Assembly (NCBI GenBank): GCA_905250075.1
Contig: CAJNOP010000026.1
Span: forward strand, 1,859,098-1,923,097
Length of the DNA: 64,000 nt
DNA from: Rotaria sp. Silwood1
Lineage: Eukaryota > Rotifera > Eurotatoria > Philodinida > Philodinidae
Direction: 5' to 3'
This document shows, one piece after another, positions 37,270-51,429 of the stretch (its first letter is position 1; every line of letters begins with the position of its first letter). The notes under the pieces were generated by a model. The model did not search any database. It was not told where the DNA came from and saw only the letters and a list, made by a program, of their open reading frames with translations. The position numbers and the translations under genes are program-made.

Positions 37270-38106
37270 ATGATGGCTACAAATACTTCTATAACACATA
37301 GTCTTATCGATATTGGAGCAAATCTTACACATAAATCATTTCAACAACATCTTCATCCAGTATTAGAACGAGCTGGTAAAGCTCAAGTTTCACATATTAT
37401 TATTACAGGTACAAGTCTCTCAGGTAGTCGTGAAGCTATTCATATTGCTACAAAATATAATCAAGAACAACAAATTGTTAAACTTTATTCAACTATTGGT
37501 ATTCATCCACATGAAGCTACACGTCATTCAAAATATAATTATCGAGAACAACTTGTAAATTTATTAAAAGCAAATAAAAATATTGTTGCTGTAGGAGAAT
37601 GTGGTCTTGATTTTGATCGTAATTTTTCATTACATGATGATCAACGACATGTATTTGATACACAATTACAACTTGCTTGTGAATTTAATTTGCCACTATT
37701 TATGCATGAACGATCAGCTTCGACAGATATGTTATCTATATTAGAAAAATATTCACAACATGAAAATTTTCATGGTGTTATTCATTGTTTTACAAATCCG
37801 TCTTTGGATATTCTTCGACAATATCTTTCTCTTAATCTTTATATTGGTATAACTGGTTGGATATGTGATGAAAGACGTGGTAAAGATTTAGCAAAATTAA
37901 TTCCAAATATTCCATTAGATCGTTTACTAATCGAAACGGATGCACCATTTTTATTACCACGTAATATGCCAAGGCCTTGGCCAAGTCGTAATGAACCAAG
38001 TTATTTACCATATGTTGTGAAGAAATTAGCCGAATGTTATTCGATTTCAATCGATGAAGTTGCTAAACATACAACTGAAAATGCAAAAAAACTTTTTAAT
38101 TTATAA
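37270..38106 (+). CDS. TatD-family metal-dependent deoxyribonuclease, bacterial TatD type, intronless
   Basis: A single exon of 279 aa from ATG 37270 (MMATNTSITHSLIDIGANLT). An upstream in-frame ATG at 37243 would add a short hydrophobic extension. Family motifs in order are LIDIGANL, ITGTSLSGSREA, IGIHPHEA (metal His), VGECGLDFDRNFS (metal Glu), LPLFMHERSA, VIHCFTNPS (metal His), YIGITGWICDERRG and LLIETDAPFLLPR (catalytic Asp), then NEPSYLPYV. TatD enzymes are TIM-barrel 3'-5' exonucleases acting in DNA repair and apoptotic DNA breakdown. GANL replaces the HxH of other family members, and the GITGWICDERRG block matches E. coli TatD as I recall it. It is therefore closer to bacterial TatD than to the usual animal TATDN1/TATDN3 form. 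It has no introns, while the flanking animal-type genes have up to 20. Confidence 0.94.
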   Translation: MMATNTSITHSLIDIGANLTHKSFQQHLHPVLERAGKAQVSHIIITGTSLSGSREAIHIATKYNQEQQIVKLYSTIGIHPHEATRHSKYNYREQLVNLLKANKNIVAVGECGLDFDRNFSLHDDQRHVFDTQLQLACEFNLPLFMHERSASTDMLSILEKYSQHENFHGVIHCFTNPSLDILRQYLSLNLYIGITGWICDERRGKDLAKLIPNIPLDRLLIETDAPFLLPRNMPRPWPSRNEPSYLPYVVKKLAECYSISIDEVAKHTTENAKKLFNL

Positions 38107-39048
38107 ATTCATTAAGATAAATAAAAAGAAAAATATGAATTTACAATAAATCATGCATCTCTATGATAAATATTATTTAGGGAGCTACATGAATTAGTTG
38201 AATAAGTCTAGTCATAAAAGCCAGTAACATATATCACAATCAAATAATTTTTTACCAATTAAATATTTTTTGCTTCTTATTCATGTTCGATAATAACACC
38301 TCAATGTAAAATAAAATTTTATCATTTATTTATCTTGCAAACTTGGTCTTCTCAATCGGATATAATATTAAAGAAAAAAAACGCATGCTCAGAAAATATA
38401 TCCTTTATAATAGTGACAGTGATTCTTTATGATGAGGCACATTTGTAAACCAAGAGTGTAAATAATATTGTATCGAAAAAACTTTTACACATACTTTCAA
38501 AAGAATTGTATGTTAGAAATAATAGAAATCTCGGTAGTTCAAAGTTGTGTTTATCATATAAAACAAAGATTAACTCTTCAATCTTCATTTTATACTCAGT
38601 GTGAATATAATCAGATATGGAAAAATATTTTGAACAAAACTTATATCCAAGTTATAACACTCTGCGCTAACGAATAAATATATCCCAGATATAGATGACT
38701 AATGTCGGACTTCTTTTGAAATGCCAGTCACCATTTTTTGAATAACTCTTCATTATTGATGGCTATCGAGTTCAGGTTTTACCGATTCGATAGATGGCGT
38801 GGGAAGCATTTGGCTGTACGCAAGTCATTGGGATTGAAAACGTTTTCTATATATTTTTGCCAATGGATACTTTTTTTTATTCATCATTCTCATAGTTTCT
38901 TTAGCAACATAGGCTCAAATTATACCAGAATGTAGACATTGATCGACACAACCGACATATTTGAACTTCGCTAAGTAATACCTCTTTTATAAGAGAAGTC
39001 GTAAAAATTCATAAAAGATCGTCGTGGTTCACGATCACAATGGACACA
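38107..39048. other. Intergenic, nothing recognised
   Basis: No supported ORF. The frames at 38468-38677 and 38738-38935 lack any recognisable domain or splice context. Confidence 0.5.
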
Positions 39049-39057
39049 AGCTGTGAC

Positions 39058-40910
39058 GGCTCCCTGTAAACTACACGAACACTTGCGAACATCACGAAAT
39101 GAAAGATACCTTAGATCTACTTATATAGACAGATAGAACTCAATGACTTGTGTCCACGAACACCTACTTCGAATAGGCCCGGAAAAAGATTTGAATCATG
39201 CAAGCAAGATTTTTCTACGAACACCACTTATGATATCTGTGAACACCTACGAACACATCTCAAGCATGCTTGAAAATTTACGAACACCTGTCTAATGCAA
39301 ATAAACCCTCATTGCAATCAATCTTGATGCAAAAATTGTATCACTTTATCGACACTGTATCTCCAAATATCTAGTAACATTTTTTTAACCACACTTTTAC
39401 ATACATAATCGTCTACGAACACCAGTTATTTGAAAAGATCTCACTTGAAAATATAGTATCAAGTTATTTATGCTGGTCCCACTTAATACAGTTTATTAAA
39501 AAAATGATCAAAATGAAATAATTCAGTTTTGATTCAGTTTACTAAATGATTAAGTTAAATCAAAACTGAGTCATGGTGTTTTAATCATTTTTATAGAACG
39601 TTCGTATGTTTTCGAAGAAAATAGTGAATGCATCCTTTAAAATCCAACTTTTTCTGCTCCTTCTCTCCTTCCATTACAGACACAAAGCAACAGAAGAGAA
39701 CATTACAAACATATTTTCTTCCATCACTCTCTTCCCCCCCCCCCCCCCCCCCCCCCCCCCACCCCATTATGGACCTCACCAACAGTGCACAAAAGGCTTT
39801 ACATTCTATACAATAGTCAAATGCATTTATAAATATTTGAAAAAAAATGTTTCAATTTATGAATAATCGATTAGGATAACAACTTGGAAGGATGTATGTG
39901 AGTTCCACATTTGAGCTCCAAAGAAGTCGCGCGAGAAGTTTTTATTGTTTCGTTTTTATTTGAATCATGTTAAGCAATTTGTACAATGCGTTTTCGTGGA
40001 TTTTCATAAGCACTTTTGTGGTATATGTAGACGATTATGTGTGTCAAAATTTGATAGAAAAAATATTGGCAGATATTTATAGAAATAGTTTCGATAAGAT
40101 GGTAAAAGTTTTAGGTCAAGACTAATTGAAATAAGTGCTTATTTTTATATGTCTAGTGTTCACAGACTTTTAATCATATTTGAGGAGTGTCTGTAGGTAT
40201 ACAAGTTTTTTTTCGCATACAATTTTGCCGTATACTATTCGGGTCTGTTTCAGATCCGTTCAAAGTAGGTGGCCTTAGATGTTCACAAATACAATCCATC
40301 GAGTTCTATCTACCTTTTTAAATATATTTAACCTATTTTTCTTTTTACGGCATTCGAGTATTTCACAGACAGTTGTATGCTTAGTAAAATGAATCAAAAC
40401 TGAATTATTTCATTTTGATCATTCTTTTAAATAAACTGTATTAAGTGGGGCCAGCATAAATAACTTGATACTATATTTTCAAGTGAGATCTTTTCAAATA
40501 ACTGGTGTTCGTAGATTTTCTGAACCATTTTCTTGGTGTTCGTAGACGATTATGTACGTAAAAGTGTGGTTAAAAACATGTTACTAGATATTTGGAGATG
40601 CAGTGTCGATAAAGTGATACAATTTTTGCGTCAAGATTGATTGTAATGAGGGTTTATTTGCATTAGACAGGTGTTCGTAGATTTTCAAGCATGCTTGAAA
40701 GGTGTTCGTAGGTGTTCGCAGATATCATAAGTGGTGTTCGTAGAAAAATCTTGCTTGGATGATTCAAATTTTTTTTCGGGCTCATTCGAAGTAGGTGTTC
40801 GTAGGTGTTCGTGAACACAACTCATTGAGTTCTATCTGTCTATATAAGTAGATCTAAGGTATCTTTCATTTCGTGATGTTCGTAGGTGTTCGCGTAGTTT
40901 ATAGGGAGTC
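39058..40910. mobile_element. Mutator-like (MULE-type) foldback element, 1853 bp, with 9-bp target duplication
   Basis: The element is flanked by a perfect 9-bp direct repeat AGCTGTGAC at 39049-39057 and 40911-40919. Its ends are inverted copies: left GGCTCCCTGTAAACTAC, right (reverse complement) GACTCCCTATAAACTAC. The arms run about 490-530 bp (39058-39545 and 40378-40910) and are near-identical over long stretches. They are studded with the motif CTACGAACACC/GGTGTTCGTAG, about ten copies per arm. A more worn third copy of arm sequence lies at about 39985-40325, in the same orientation as the right arm. The core holds a C27 homopolymer. No transposase ORF is present. A 9-bp duplication plus very long terminal repeats is typical of Mutator-like elements; that assignment is inference. 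Confidence 0.88.
39734..39765. repeat. Poly-C tract (C27-A-C4)
   Basis: An uninterrupted run of 27 C from 39734 to 39760, then A and four C, in the core of the foldback element. It is an outlier in this AT-rich window, and the proline- and glycine-run ORFs across it are artefacts. Confidence 0.9.
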
Positions 40911-40919
40911 AGCTGTGAC

Positions 40920-41838
40920 CGTGAGGGTATGGGTGCGGGTGTGTGGGTTTATCTATTTCCTTCATCAACATACCCACACCCAAAGAGCATTCACAATTCA
41001 GAATATGAAAGTCCTTATAATCGAAAGGCTCATTTCCAGCAAAATTCTCTCTGGTGGACTTTAGACCCCTCAGTATAAGAAGGTGCTGACATAGAGAGGT
41101 TTTAATGTACTTTCTTTGGACTCTAATGCACCCTTGCATTTATTAGGCTCAGATCTTTCCACCTTCATTTTCGCACACTTCAAATAATATATTCTACAAT
41201 TCATCAGGTTCTATCAGGGTCCATTAGGATCCATTAGAATCCACCAGGATCCGCCAAGATCCATTATGATTCACAGGATCCGCTTTTTCCCCCTTGACCA
41301 GATATCTTACAAGCGCAGAGCTTAGATTTTGGCTCAGTAGTCTACAAAAGTTTTGAAAGATTAGATGATACTTCGTACAAGAATAGTAGATTCTGAAATC
41401 GTTTTAGATTTAATGCAAACATCTGGATGCTACTTGTATAAAAATTCCAGTTTTTCTTGAATAATCATTTTCCAAAAAAATGGGTAATCTAGCATAAATA
41501 ACCGAATGAGATATTCAATTCACAGAAAATGAAATAATACCAAGATTTTACTTTGTGTCAAAGTCATTTTTCGAATTTACACTTCTCTTGTTTCGTATTG
41601 ATACAATTCATTATTATGAGCACTAATTGCTCAACTTTTTCTTTAAAGTCATTCATTAATGTAAATTAGGATAACACTAAACTGCTGTTTTTTTTTTATA
41701 TGATTGTTTCACATCATATACAATATATAAAAAAATGGAGATTCAATTACAAAACAACAAAAACAAAACGGAGGATGACAATGAAAAATAAGGAGTATTG
41801 CTTAAATAAGTAAAATCAATATTGCTTTTGTTCAATTT
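40920..41838. other. Intergenic with degenerate 10-bp repeat
   Basis: Upstream of the foldback element's right duplication and downstream of CCDC47. Holds only the tandem repeat at 41201-41283. Confidence 0.5.
41201..41283. repeat. Degenerate 10-bp tandem repeat
   Basis: About eight units with a clear 10-bp period, for example CCATTAGGAT CCATTAGAAT, then CCACCAGGAT and CCGCCAAGAT. The consensus on the minus strand is ATCCTGGTGG, close to the ATCCTGTCGG unit at 30065-30211. Confidence 0.75.
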
Positions 41839-44561
41839 TTACATGGATTTAATTTTCATTTGTTTCATTTTTGGTTGTCGTCGTTTCATTTCACGTTTAT
41901 GTTCTTTTTCTTCCCATTTACGTTGTTTTTCTGGATCATCAGATTGCATAATTTTTTCTTTTTCAACCCGACGTTTTTCTTCACGTCTTTGTTGTGCTTG
42001 TTCTTGTCGTTGTTGATAAACATTTTTTAAAAATTGTTCTTCAATACGTTGACGATTTTTAATTGTTTTACTTTTCGATTCTTTTGACGTAAAACGAAAT
42101 GAACTAATACGATCAGCTAAATACAATACAAAACGTAAATAATCACTACTAATAGTTTCTGTTGTAACTTGTAATGAACGATCATTAAATGCAATTAAAT
42201 TAAATGCAACAATTAATACACGACGAACAGAACGTTCACTTAAATTTAATGCATCTTGTTGTTGTGTTGCACTATCATTATTTGATGCAACATTAGAATT
42301 ATTTGATGACTGTTGACTATCATTTTGTAGTTTCATTCCTGTATATTGATCACTAATATGAATATATTCAAGTGCATCTGGAAATCTAAAGAAAAAAAGA
42401 AACTGAGAAATTTACTCAACTAAAACTAAAAACTAATTCTGACTTGTCTATAAAATCTGCTACACGATTATCAATAATAGTACTTGATACTTCACCAATT
42501 TCACTTAATATTTGATAATTTCCACTTAAACCACGTTTGTCAGCATTTTTTCGTTCTGAACAAAATTGACTAAGATCATTCATATCACGATGTAATTTAG
42601 CAGCTGTACGTTTTTTTGCTAAACAAAATACAAATGTTTCCATATCATCTTTATTATAATCAATGGTATAAATAATCATATCATTGATTGATTTAATTAA
42701 TGCAGCCAATGAATTAAATAAACATTGTCGTTTTATAAAACGTATTTCAATAAGCATACTTTCAATTGATACTCGACCACTACACCAAAGTATATATAAA
42801 CTTTCAGATTCTTTATGCATATTATTTAATATAATATCATTACTTGTTTGTTCATCTGTTGATTGTATATTACGTGTTTGACCATTATCACCAACAAGAG
42901 AAAAATTTCTTTCAAGTAAATCACATTGTGAATTATAAATAGTTGTTGCTAGACGAGCATTTTTTGAACGACCAATTAGAAAATTTATTAAATAAATTAA
43001 TAATGCAATAATCATTATTGCTTCACAATGATATGCTTCCCAACGATTGCCTGTTAAATTAGCAGGAACTTCAGCAATTTTAAGATCTGGTATTGACGAT
43101 GACGATGTAAATGAATCAGACTAAACAAAATAATATGAAAATTTTCATTTCAACAAAACTCTCGTTTCTCCTAGATAATTTCTAATTATAAGTATAAATC
43201 CTATGCTAACATTAGACATAAGTAGAACTATCTTGCCCATACATGATATTTCAAATGTCTTGAGGCAAAACCAAATTAGTTATCTTCTCTTGTAATAACA
43301 TAACGTGAGAATAAGAAATTTTCTCAATGATTACAATTTATTTTTATTTTTATTTTTAGTTACTCAAAATTTGAAAATTATTCATAATCAAACTTGATTA
43401 TGAAATAATTCAAAATACAATATATTTCACTGTGATTACTAAGTACACAGCTTACTTGGACATGTAACCTCTAGATCATGACGAGCACCAAATAAGATAA
43501 ATAATGATTAATTTCTACTACGCTATTTTTGTTATGTAAATTTGTTCAATGTGTTGTTAAAAACCCATATTGATCGACGGCAAAAAATTTATCTTCTCTT
43601 TCTCAAGACACTATGGCAAAAGAAGATACCATTCAATAATATGTCATTCAAAAGACTGACATGAGTACGCAAACCTCATAAAAACAACATTTAGCTAGAA
43701 GAACGGAATAGAAATTATAGATCCGTTGATACTGAAAAAATTCTTTTCTTTTTATTTATTAACAATATCAAGAAAATATGTGATCATAAAATACCGTGGC
43801 AATTTTAGGCATTAATTTGATTAATTTCAGAAACTAATTTGTTTTTTTTGCATCAAGTCTTAGTTTTGAATATCACTCATTATATTTTCACAATTTAATA
43901 TTTTCCAAAATGAAATCGAAAAAGATTAGATTAACACATGTCTAAAATCATTATTGAAATTTTATCATTTTCTTTGAACTCTCAGTAACAACAACAAAAA
44001 AAAAACAAGATTACATCATTCACATTGACCTTTTATCTTTATCTCGTAGACATTCTATTATCATTATAAATACAAAAAAAGAAAGAATATGTTCTTAATA
44101 CTATCTAACTAATTTAACTGAAGAGATAAATCAAAGTCAATCTAATATTTTCTCTATTATTCACACTCAAAACTAAATTTTTACCGCTTCAAATTCTTCT
44201 TCATCAAATATAAGATCATCATCATCATCAATAGTGACATCATCATTGATTTTTTGTTCTGTTGTTTTACTTGATGATGGCTGAGATGATCCATCATTAT
44301 TTGTTAGATCTGGTTGATTTGATTGTGTTTTAGATGGTAAAGGACTAGCACCGGACGGAGATGGAGTTTCTACAATCGATGTATATAGATACAAATTTTC
44401 TTTCTAAAGTAAATTTTATATGTCATACCAACAATAAATTCATCTTCATCAAAATCATCAAATTCAGAAAAATCTTCATCTTTAAGTTTTTTTGCTGCTG
44501 ACCATACAAAACATAAAAGAATATTGAATAAAACAAAAAATATAGTAATAGATGAACGCAT
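41839..44561 (-). CDS. CCDC47: CCDC47 (ER translocon PAT-complex subunit)
   Basis: Four exons, 44429-44561, 44185-44369, 42444-43120 and 41839-42385, give 513 aa (human 483). The N-terminal signal peptide (MRSSITIFFVLFNILLCFVW) is followed by an acidic luminal region (EDFSEFDDFDEDEFIV, DDDDDLIFDEEEFEA). A single membrane span comes next (AIMIIALLIYLINFLIG), then the large cytosolic domain: SKNARLATTIYNSQCDLLER, NFSLVGDNG, LYILWCSGRVSIESMLIEIR and DKFPDALEYIHISDQYTG. The C-terminal basic coiled coil is DPEKQRKWEEKEHKREMKRR ending in KMKQMKIKSM. These match human CCDC47 block by block from memory (LWCSGRVCCEGMLIQLRF; DPEKQRR; KMKQIKVKAM). CCDC47 joins Asterix in the PAT complex that shields membrane helices during insertion and binds calcium in its acidic part. 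Intron 3 uses donor GTCAG. Intron 2 is unusually long (1064 bp), and I saw no clear element in it. Confidence 0.96.
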
Positions 44562-45662
44562 ATTATTGTACTATCTTTTTCTTTAGAAACAAAAATAATG
44601 TATTTTCCGAACAATAAGCGAAGATTTATTTTTTTTTTCTGTTCTTATTTCTATTGGTTTATGAAATCGATCCAATAAAATTTTCATCATAAAAAAAACT
44701 TTTCTTATATATTCATAAAAGTTTATTTATAGAAGAAAGTTTAATTTAATTTTATAGGATACAGTTTTTTCTAAGTTTTTAATTGAATAAAATAGATAGA
44801 TGGAAGCATACAATGGAAATCAATGACCAATGAGAAATCACAACGTTTTTTTTGTCTTCATTTAATCACAACAACGGACACTCATTTTCTTCTTTCTCTA
44901 ACCAGTTCAATCGACCTTTTCGATAAACAAAAAAAAAAAAAGAAAAAGAATTGAACGTTTTTAATTCTATTTTAGATATTAACATCAATATAAAATATAT
45001 TGACATCATGATCTATAACAATAGTTAACGTAATTGTTTATATTTACTTTCCTTTTTCAGGTAAATTTATTTTGTTTGATAACACGATACGAATACTAAT
45101 CATGATATGAGATGTTATAAAAAAAAGAATGAGTGGTTTCTTTTTCATGTATGTATTTATGTTGAATGGGTATAACTATGTAAGAGAAGGTATCTGTTTT
45201 TCTTTGAGAAGTATGTTAATGATTTTCTAGATTCTTTGTTTTTATTTAATTTTTTTTGTACATGACTGAAAGGGACAGGTACTAAGTCATTAAAGAAATG
45301 CAATATTAGAGATGACAGTTCTCTTTCTGTCTCTCTCTCGGTTGTGTGTCATATTCATTTCTATATACGGAAACAGAGATAATCTATGTCATTTAGTTTG
45401 TTTTTGGGTGAAGATGTCGCAACATTTGCTTGCTCGATAAATGCGTCGATTTATCATAAAAATTCCCATCAACCATTGCCTTCATACTGTGCTAGCACAT
45501 ACTGCGGAGGAGAATAGAAAGAGAGAAGAAAAAAAAGAGAGAATACGAAGACGTAGTGGAACTGATAACTGCATGTTTATTTCAGGTTGTTGTTGTTATT
45601 GTCGTCATCTCACAGATTCTATATCGACATAAAATAGCACGTTAATATCATATATACTATTC
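44562..45662. other. Divergent promoter region of CCDC47 and coronin
   Basis: No supported ORF. The ORF at 45441-45632 ends just before the coronin start and has no recognisable features. Confidence 0.5.
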
Positions 45663-48488
<2,826 letters not shown>

Positions 48489-48934
48489 TTTCTTCGAAAA
48501 TTTTCATGTGTTTTATGCATGTAGTCATTTTTTTTTTGACTTTCTGCTTTTCCTTTTTTTTTTTTTTTTTGTTTTCTTTTTCTTTTTTGCTATTCTGGTT
48601 CAATGTTGAATATTTGTCTATTGAGCATTTAACATTTGTGAAAACAAAACAAATGATCCCTTGTACCTCTTCGTTCTTTATTTGCTCTGAGCTACACCCG
48701 GTGCTGTTATACGTGCTCGCAATCACACATTTTACTGTCTTCCGTGTTTCTTTTTTTTTCTCCTTCGTCGCGTTTTTTTCTTATCTTCTTCTATTAGGAT
48801 TACCATTGTACACATTGAGAATCAAACATGAAACAAAAAAAAGCATTTCTCAAACGAACGTTTCTTTCTTAAATGTTTAAACAAAGTATTTCATAACATC
48901 AAAAGAAATGAATTCTTTAAAAAAAATATTTTAG

Positions 48935-51429
48935 ATGAAAATTAATTCTATTACTTCTTTATTAATTTTATTCTTATTGATATGTATAGCAGATTTTATA
49001 TTAGCTGGGTTTGTAATTGAAAATGTTTTCGTTTTGGACTATGATAATTATTGACTTCCTTTTGATTTTTGTTTTGATAGACGTGATTTTTATAAAATAT
49101 TAAATTTACCAAGAACGGCAACATTAAATCAAATAAAAAAATCTTATCGAAAATTAGCAAAAGAATTACATCCGGATAAGAATAAAGATGATTCAAAAGC
49201 ACAAGAGCGTTTTCAAGATTTAGGAGCTGCTTATGAAGTAAAAATTCTTCAATATTTGGAAATAATTTATTTGATTTTTCTCTTTTTCTTTACGTAGGCT
49301 TTATCTGATCCTGATAAACGTAAAATTTATGATAAACATGGTGAAGAAGGTTTAAAACGACAAGGTGGTGATGATTCATTTCATGATCCATTTTCAAGGT
49401 AAATTTTGTTTACCTAATAAATAAATGATTTAATAAGTTCTTTGATTTATTTGTAGTTTTTTTGGTGATTTTTTTCATTTTGGTGGTTCAAGAGATGATG
49501 GACATAATCAAGTGCCACATGGTGGAGATTTAGTTGTGGATTTATATGTCACACTTGAAGAAGTTTATAATGGAAATTTTATTGAAGTAAGAATTATAAA
49601 TTTTTGTCTATTACTTTCTAAAAATTAATTACTTAGGTTGTTCGAGCTAAACCAGTAGCAAAACAAACGGCTGGTTCACGAAAATGTAATTGTCGAATGG
49701 AAATGCGAACAACTCAAATGGGTCCTGGACGAGTAAGATCTATTGAAAAGTTTCCCTTGAAAAATATCTATAATAAAAGTACTTTATATATACTTAATTG
49801 AGATATGTCATATGTGTGATGTAAGAAGGTTATGCAGTATACGAAGAAAGGAATCTGTTTTCATACTCTAATGACAGAATAGGAATATATTTCTTATGAA
49901 TTTATGCATATATTACATATGTATGTGTAGTGTTCGTGTATATCTACTAGATCGATATCTAATTGTTTATTTTATCGCAACAGGCGTCGAAGAAGAATTG
50001 AATGTTTATTGAAAAATTTTCTTTTAGTTTCAAATGATGCAAGAACAAGTATGTGATGAATGTCCAAATATCAAGTAAAGAAAGATTTGATTGACACAAA
50101 TGAATTTAAGAATTTATTATTCAATTTTTTTAAAAGATTTGTTACAGAAGAAATGGTATTAGAAATTGAAGTAGAACCAGGTGTAGCTGATGGACATCAA
50201 ATACCATTTATTGCTGAAGGTTTATTTTCTAATAAAATATATATATTTTTTTAATTCAATTATTTAAAAATAATTTTCATATTTAGGAGAACCTCATATT
50301 GAAGGTGAACCAGGTGATTTGAAATTTATCATTCGTATTCAAAAGTACATATGAATCTTCTCTTTGTTTTTTAAATATTTTGTTTTCTTTTTTGCTTTAA
50401 TTAGACACACAAGATTCGAACGTAAAAATAATGATTTATATACAAATTTAACAATAACTCTACAAGATGCACTGAATGGTTTTGATGTATCTTTTCCTCA
50501 TCTTGATGGACATAATGTAAGACACTGTAACTAACATTTATATTGAATTAGGGCATGCATCGAATCCGAACATTCTATGTCGTACTTGATTGCAGTCATT
50601 TTCAGTTAATTAATAAAAGGAAACAAAAGTAACAAACAGGAGAGGATTACAGAGTTGATTACGGTAGATCTACACATGGTGAAATAAATGATTCAAAAAT
50701 CGAAGATTTGCAGGCATCTTAAAAAAGTTCTTGGCACAATCCCTATACGATTGAAATGTGAAACACAGTATAGTTACGGTTGGTGTTCACAGGAAGTTGA
50801 TTTTATTTCATCTTTCGAAAATGCAATAAGAAAGTGGTTTATATTATAATGAGACGTTATTGATATACGATCTCTGATGGAGAAAAGACGTCGTCAAGGA
50901 CTATTTCAACACCCGTTTTAGATCGTGTTTTACAAAAGGTTAATAGTGCTTAGAAATACTTGAACTTTCAACTGAAGCTAAGAGCGCTTTTATACTTTTC
51001 CATATATCTTAGGAAATGCTCGAAAAAATACCCGATACTGTCTGAACTGATTGGAGATTTTCCAAATGCGGCGTCTTTCATTCTAAACATCGAGTTAGAG
51101 TTTGGATGCGATGCATGTCTATATTGAATTGTAAAGTAATTGTTTGATTTTTTTTTAGGTAACAATAAAACGTGAAAAAATAACTTGGCCTGGTGCTCGA
51201 ATAAAGAAAAAAGGTGAAGGTTTACCACAACATGATCAAAATAATATTGTTGGTGATCTTTATGTTACAGTTGATGTTGATTTTCCTAAAGGCGAACTAA
51301 ATGATGAACAACGAGACGGTAATTTTTTGCAAGATTTTTCTTATTATTATACGAAAGCAACGTTTTTTTTTAGTTATTAAAACTTTATTACATCAAGAAT
51401 CGCAACATCGATTATACAATGGCTTGTAG
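48935..51429 (+). CDS. DNAJB11: DNAJB11/ERdj3, ER-lumenal Hsp40 co-chaperone
   Basis: Eleven exons, 48935-49008, 49081-49237, 49298-49398, 49457-49586, 49637-49732, 50028-50074, 50137-50219, 50287-50344, 50405-50516, 51159-51318 and 51374-51429, give 357 aa (human 358). A signal peptide ([18 protein letters not shown]) leads straight into the J domain ([20 protein letters not shown]) with the HPD triad in [12 protein letters not shown] Gly/Phe region follows ([15 protein letters not shown]). The substrate-binding domains have the ERdj3-type Cys cluster ([20 protein letters not shown], then VCDECPNIK), [37 protein letters not shown] and [13 protein letters not shown]. It ends in HRLYNGL without a KDEL signal, as in vertebrates. 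It recruits BiP to unfolded clients in the ER lumen. Intron 9 (642 bp) is enlarged by the inserted element at 50550-51120. Confidence 0.97.
50550..51120. mobile_element. MULE-like MITE in DNAJB11 intron 9 with 10-bp target duplication
   Basis: A perfect 10-bp direct repeat ATATTGAATT flanks the element (50540-50549 and 51121-51130). Its ends are inverted copies: left AGGGCATGCATCGAATCCGA, right (reverse complement) AGACATGCATCGCATCCAAA. It is about 571 bp with no ORF. A 9-11-bp duplication points to the Mutator superfamily, as for the larger element at 39058, although the end sequences differ. It turns an intron of about 60 bp into one of 642 bp. Confidence 0.8.

Noticed and set aside
38738-38935. 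65-codon plus-strand ORF downstream of TatD
   Set aside because: No domain and no splice context, with a composition shift only at its start. Possibly mobile-element debris, but not supportable.
39591-39866. Proline-run and glycine-run ORFs on both strands
   Set aside because: They are translations of the poly-C tract inside the foldback element and have no start or splice context.
42684-42881. Plus-strand ORF opposite CCDC47 exon 3
   Set aside because: Antisense shadow of a strongly conserved coding exon.
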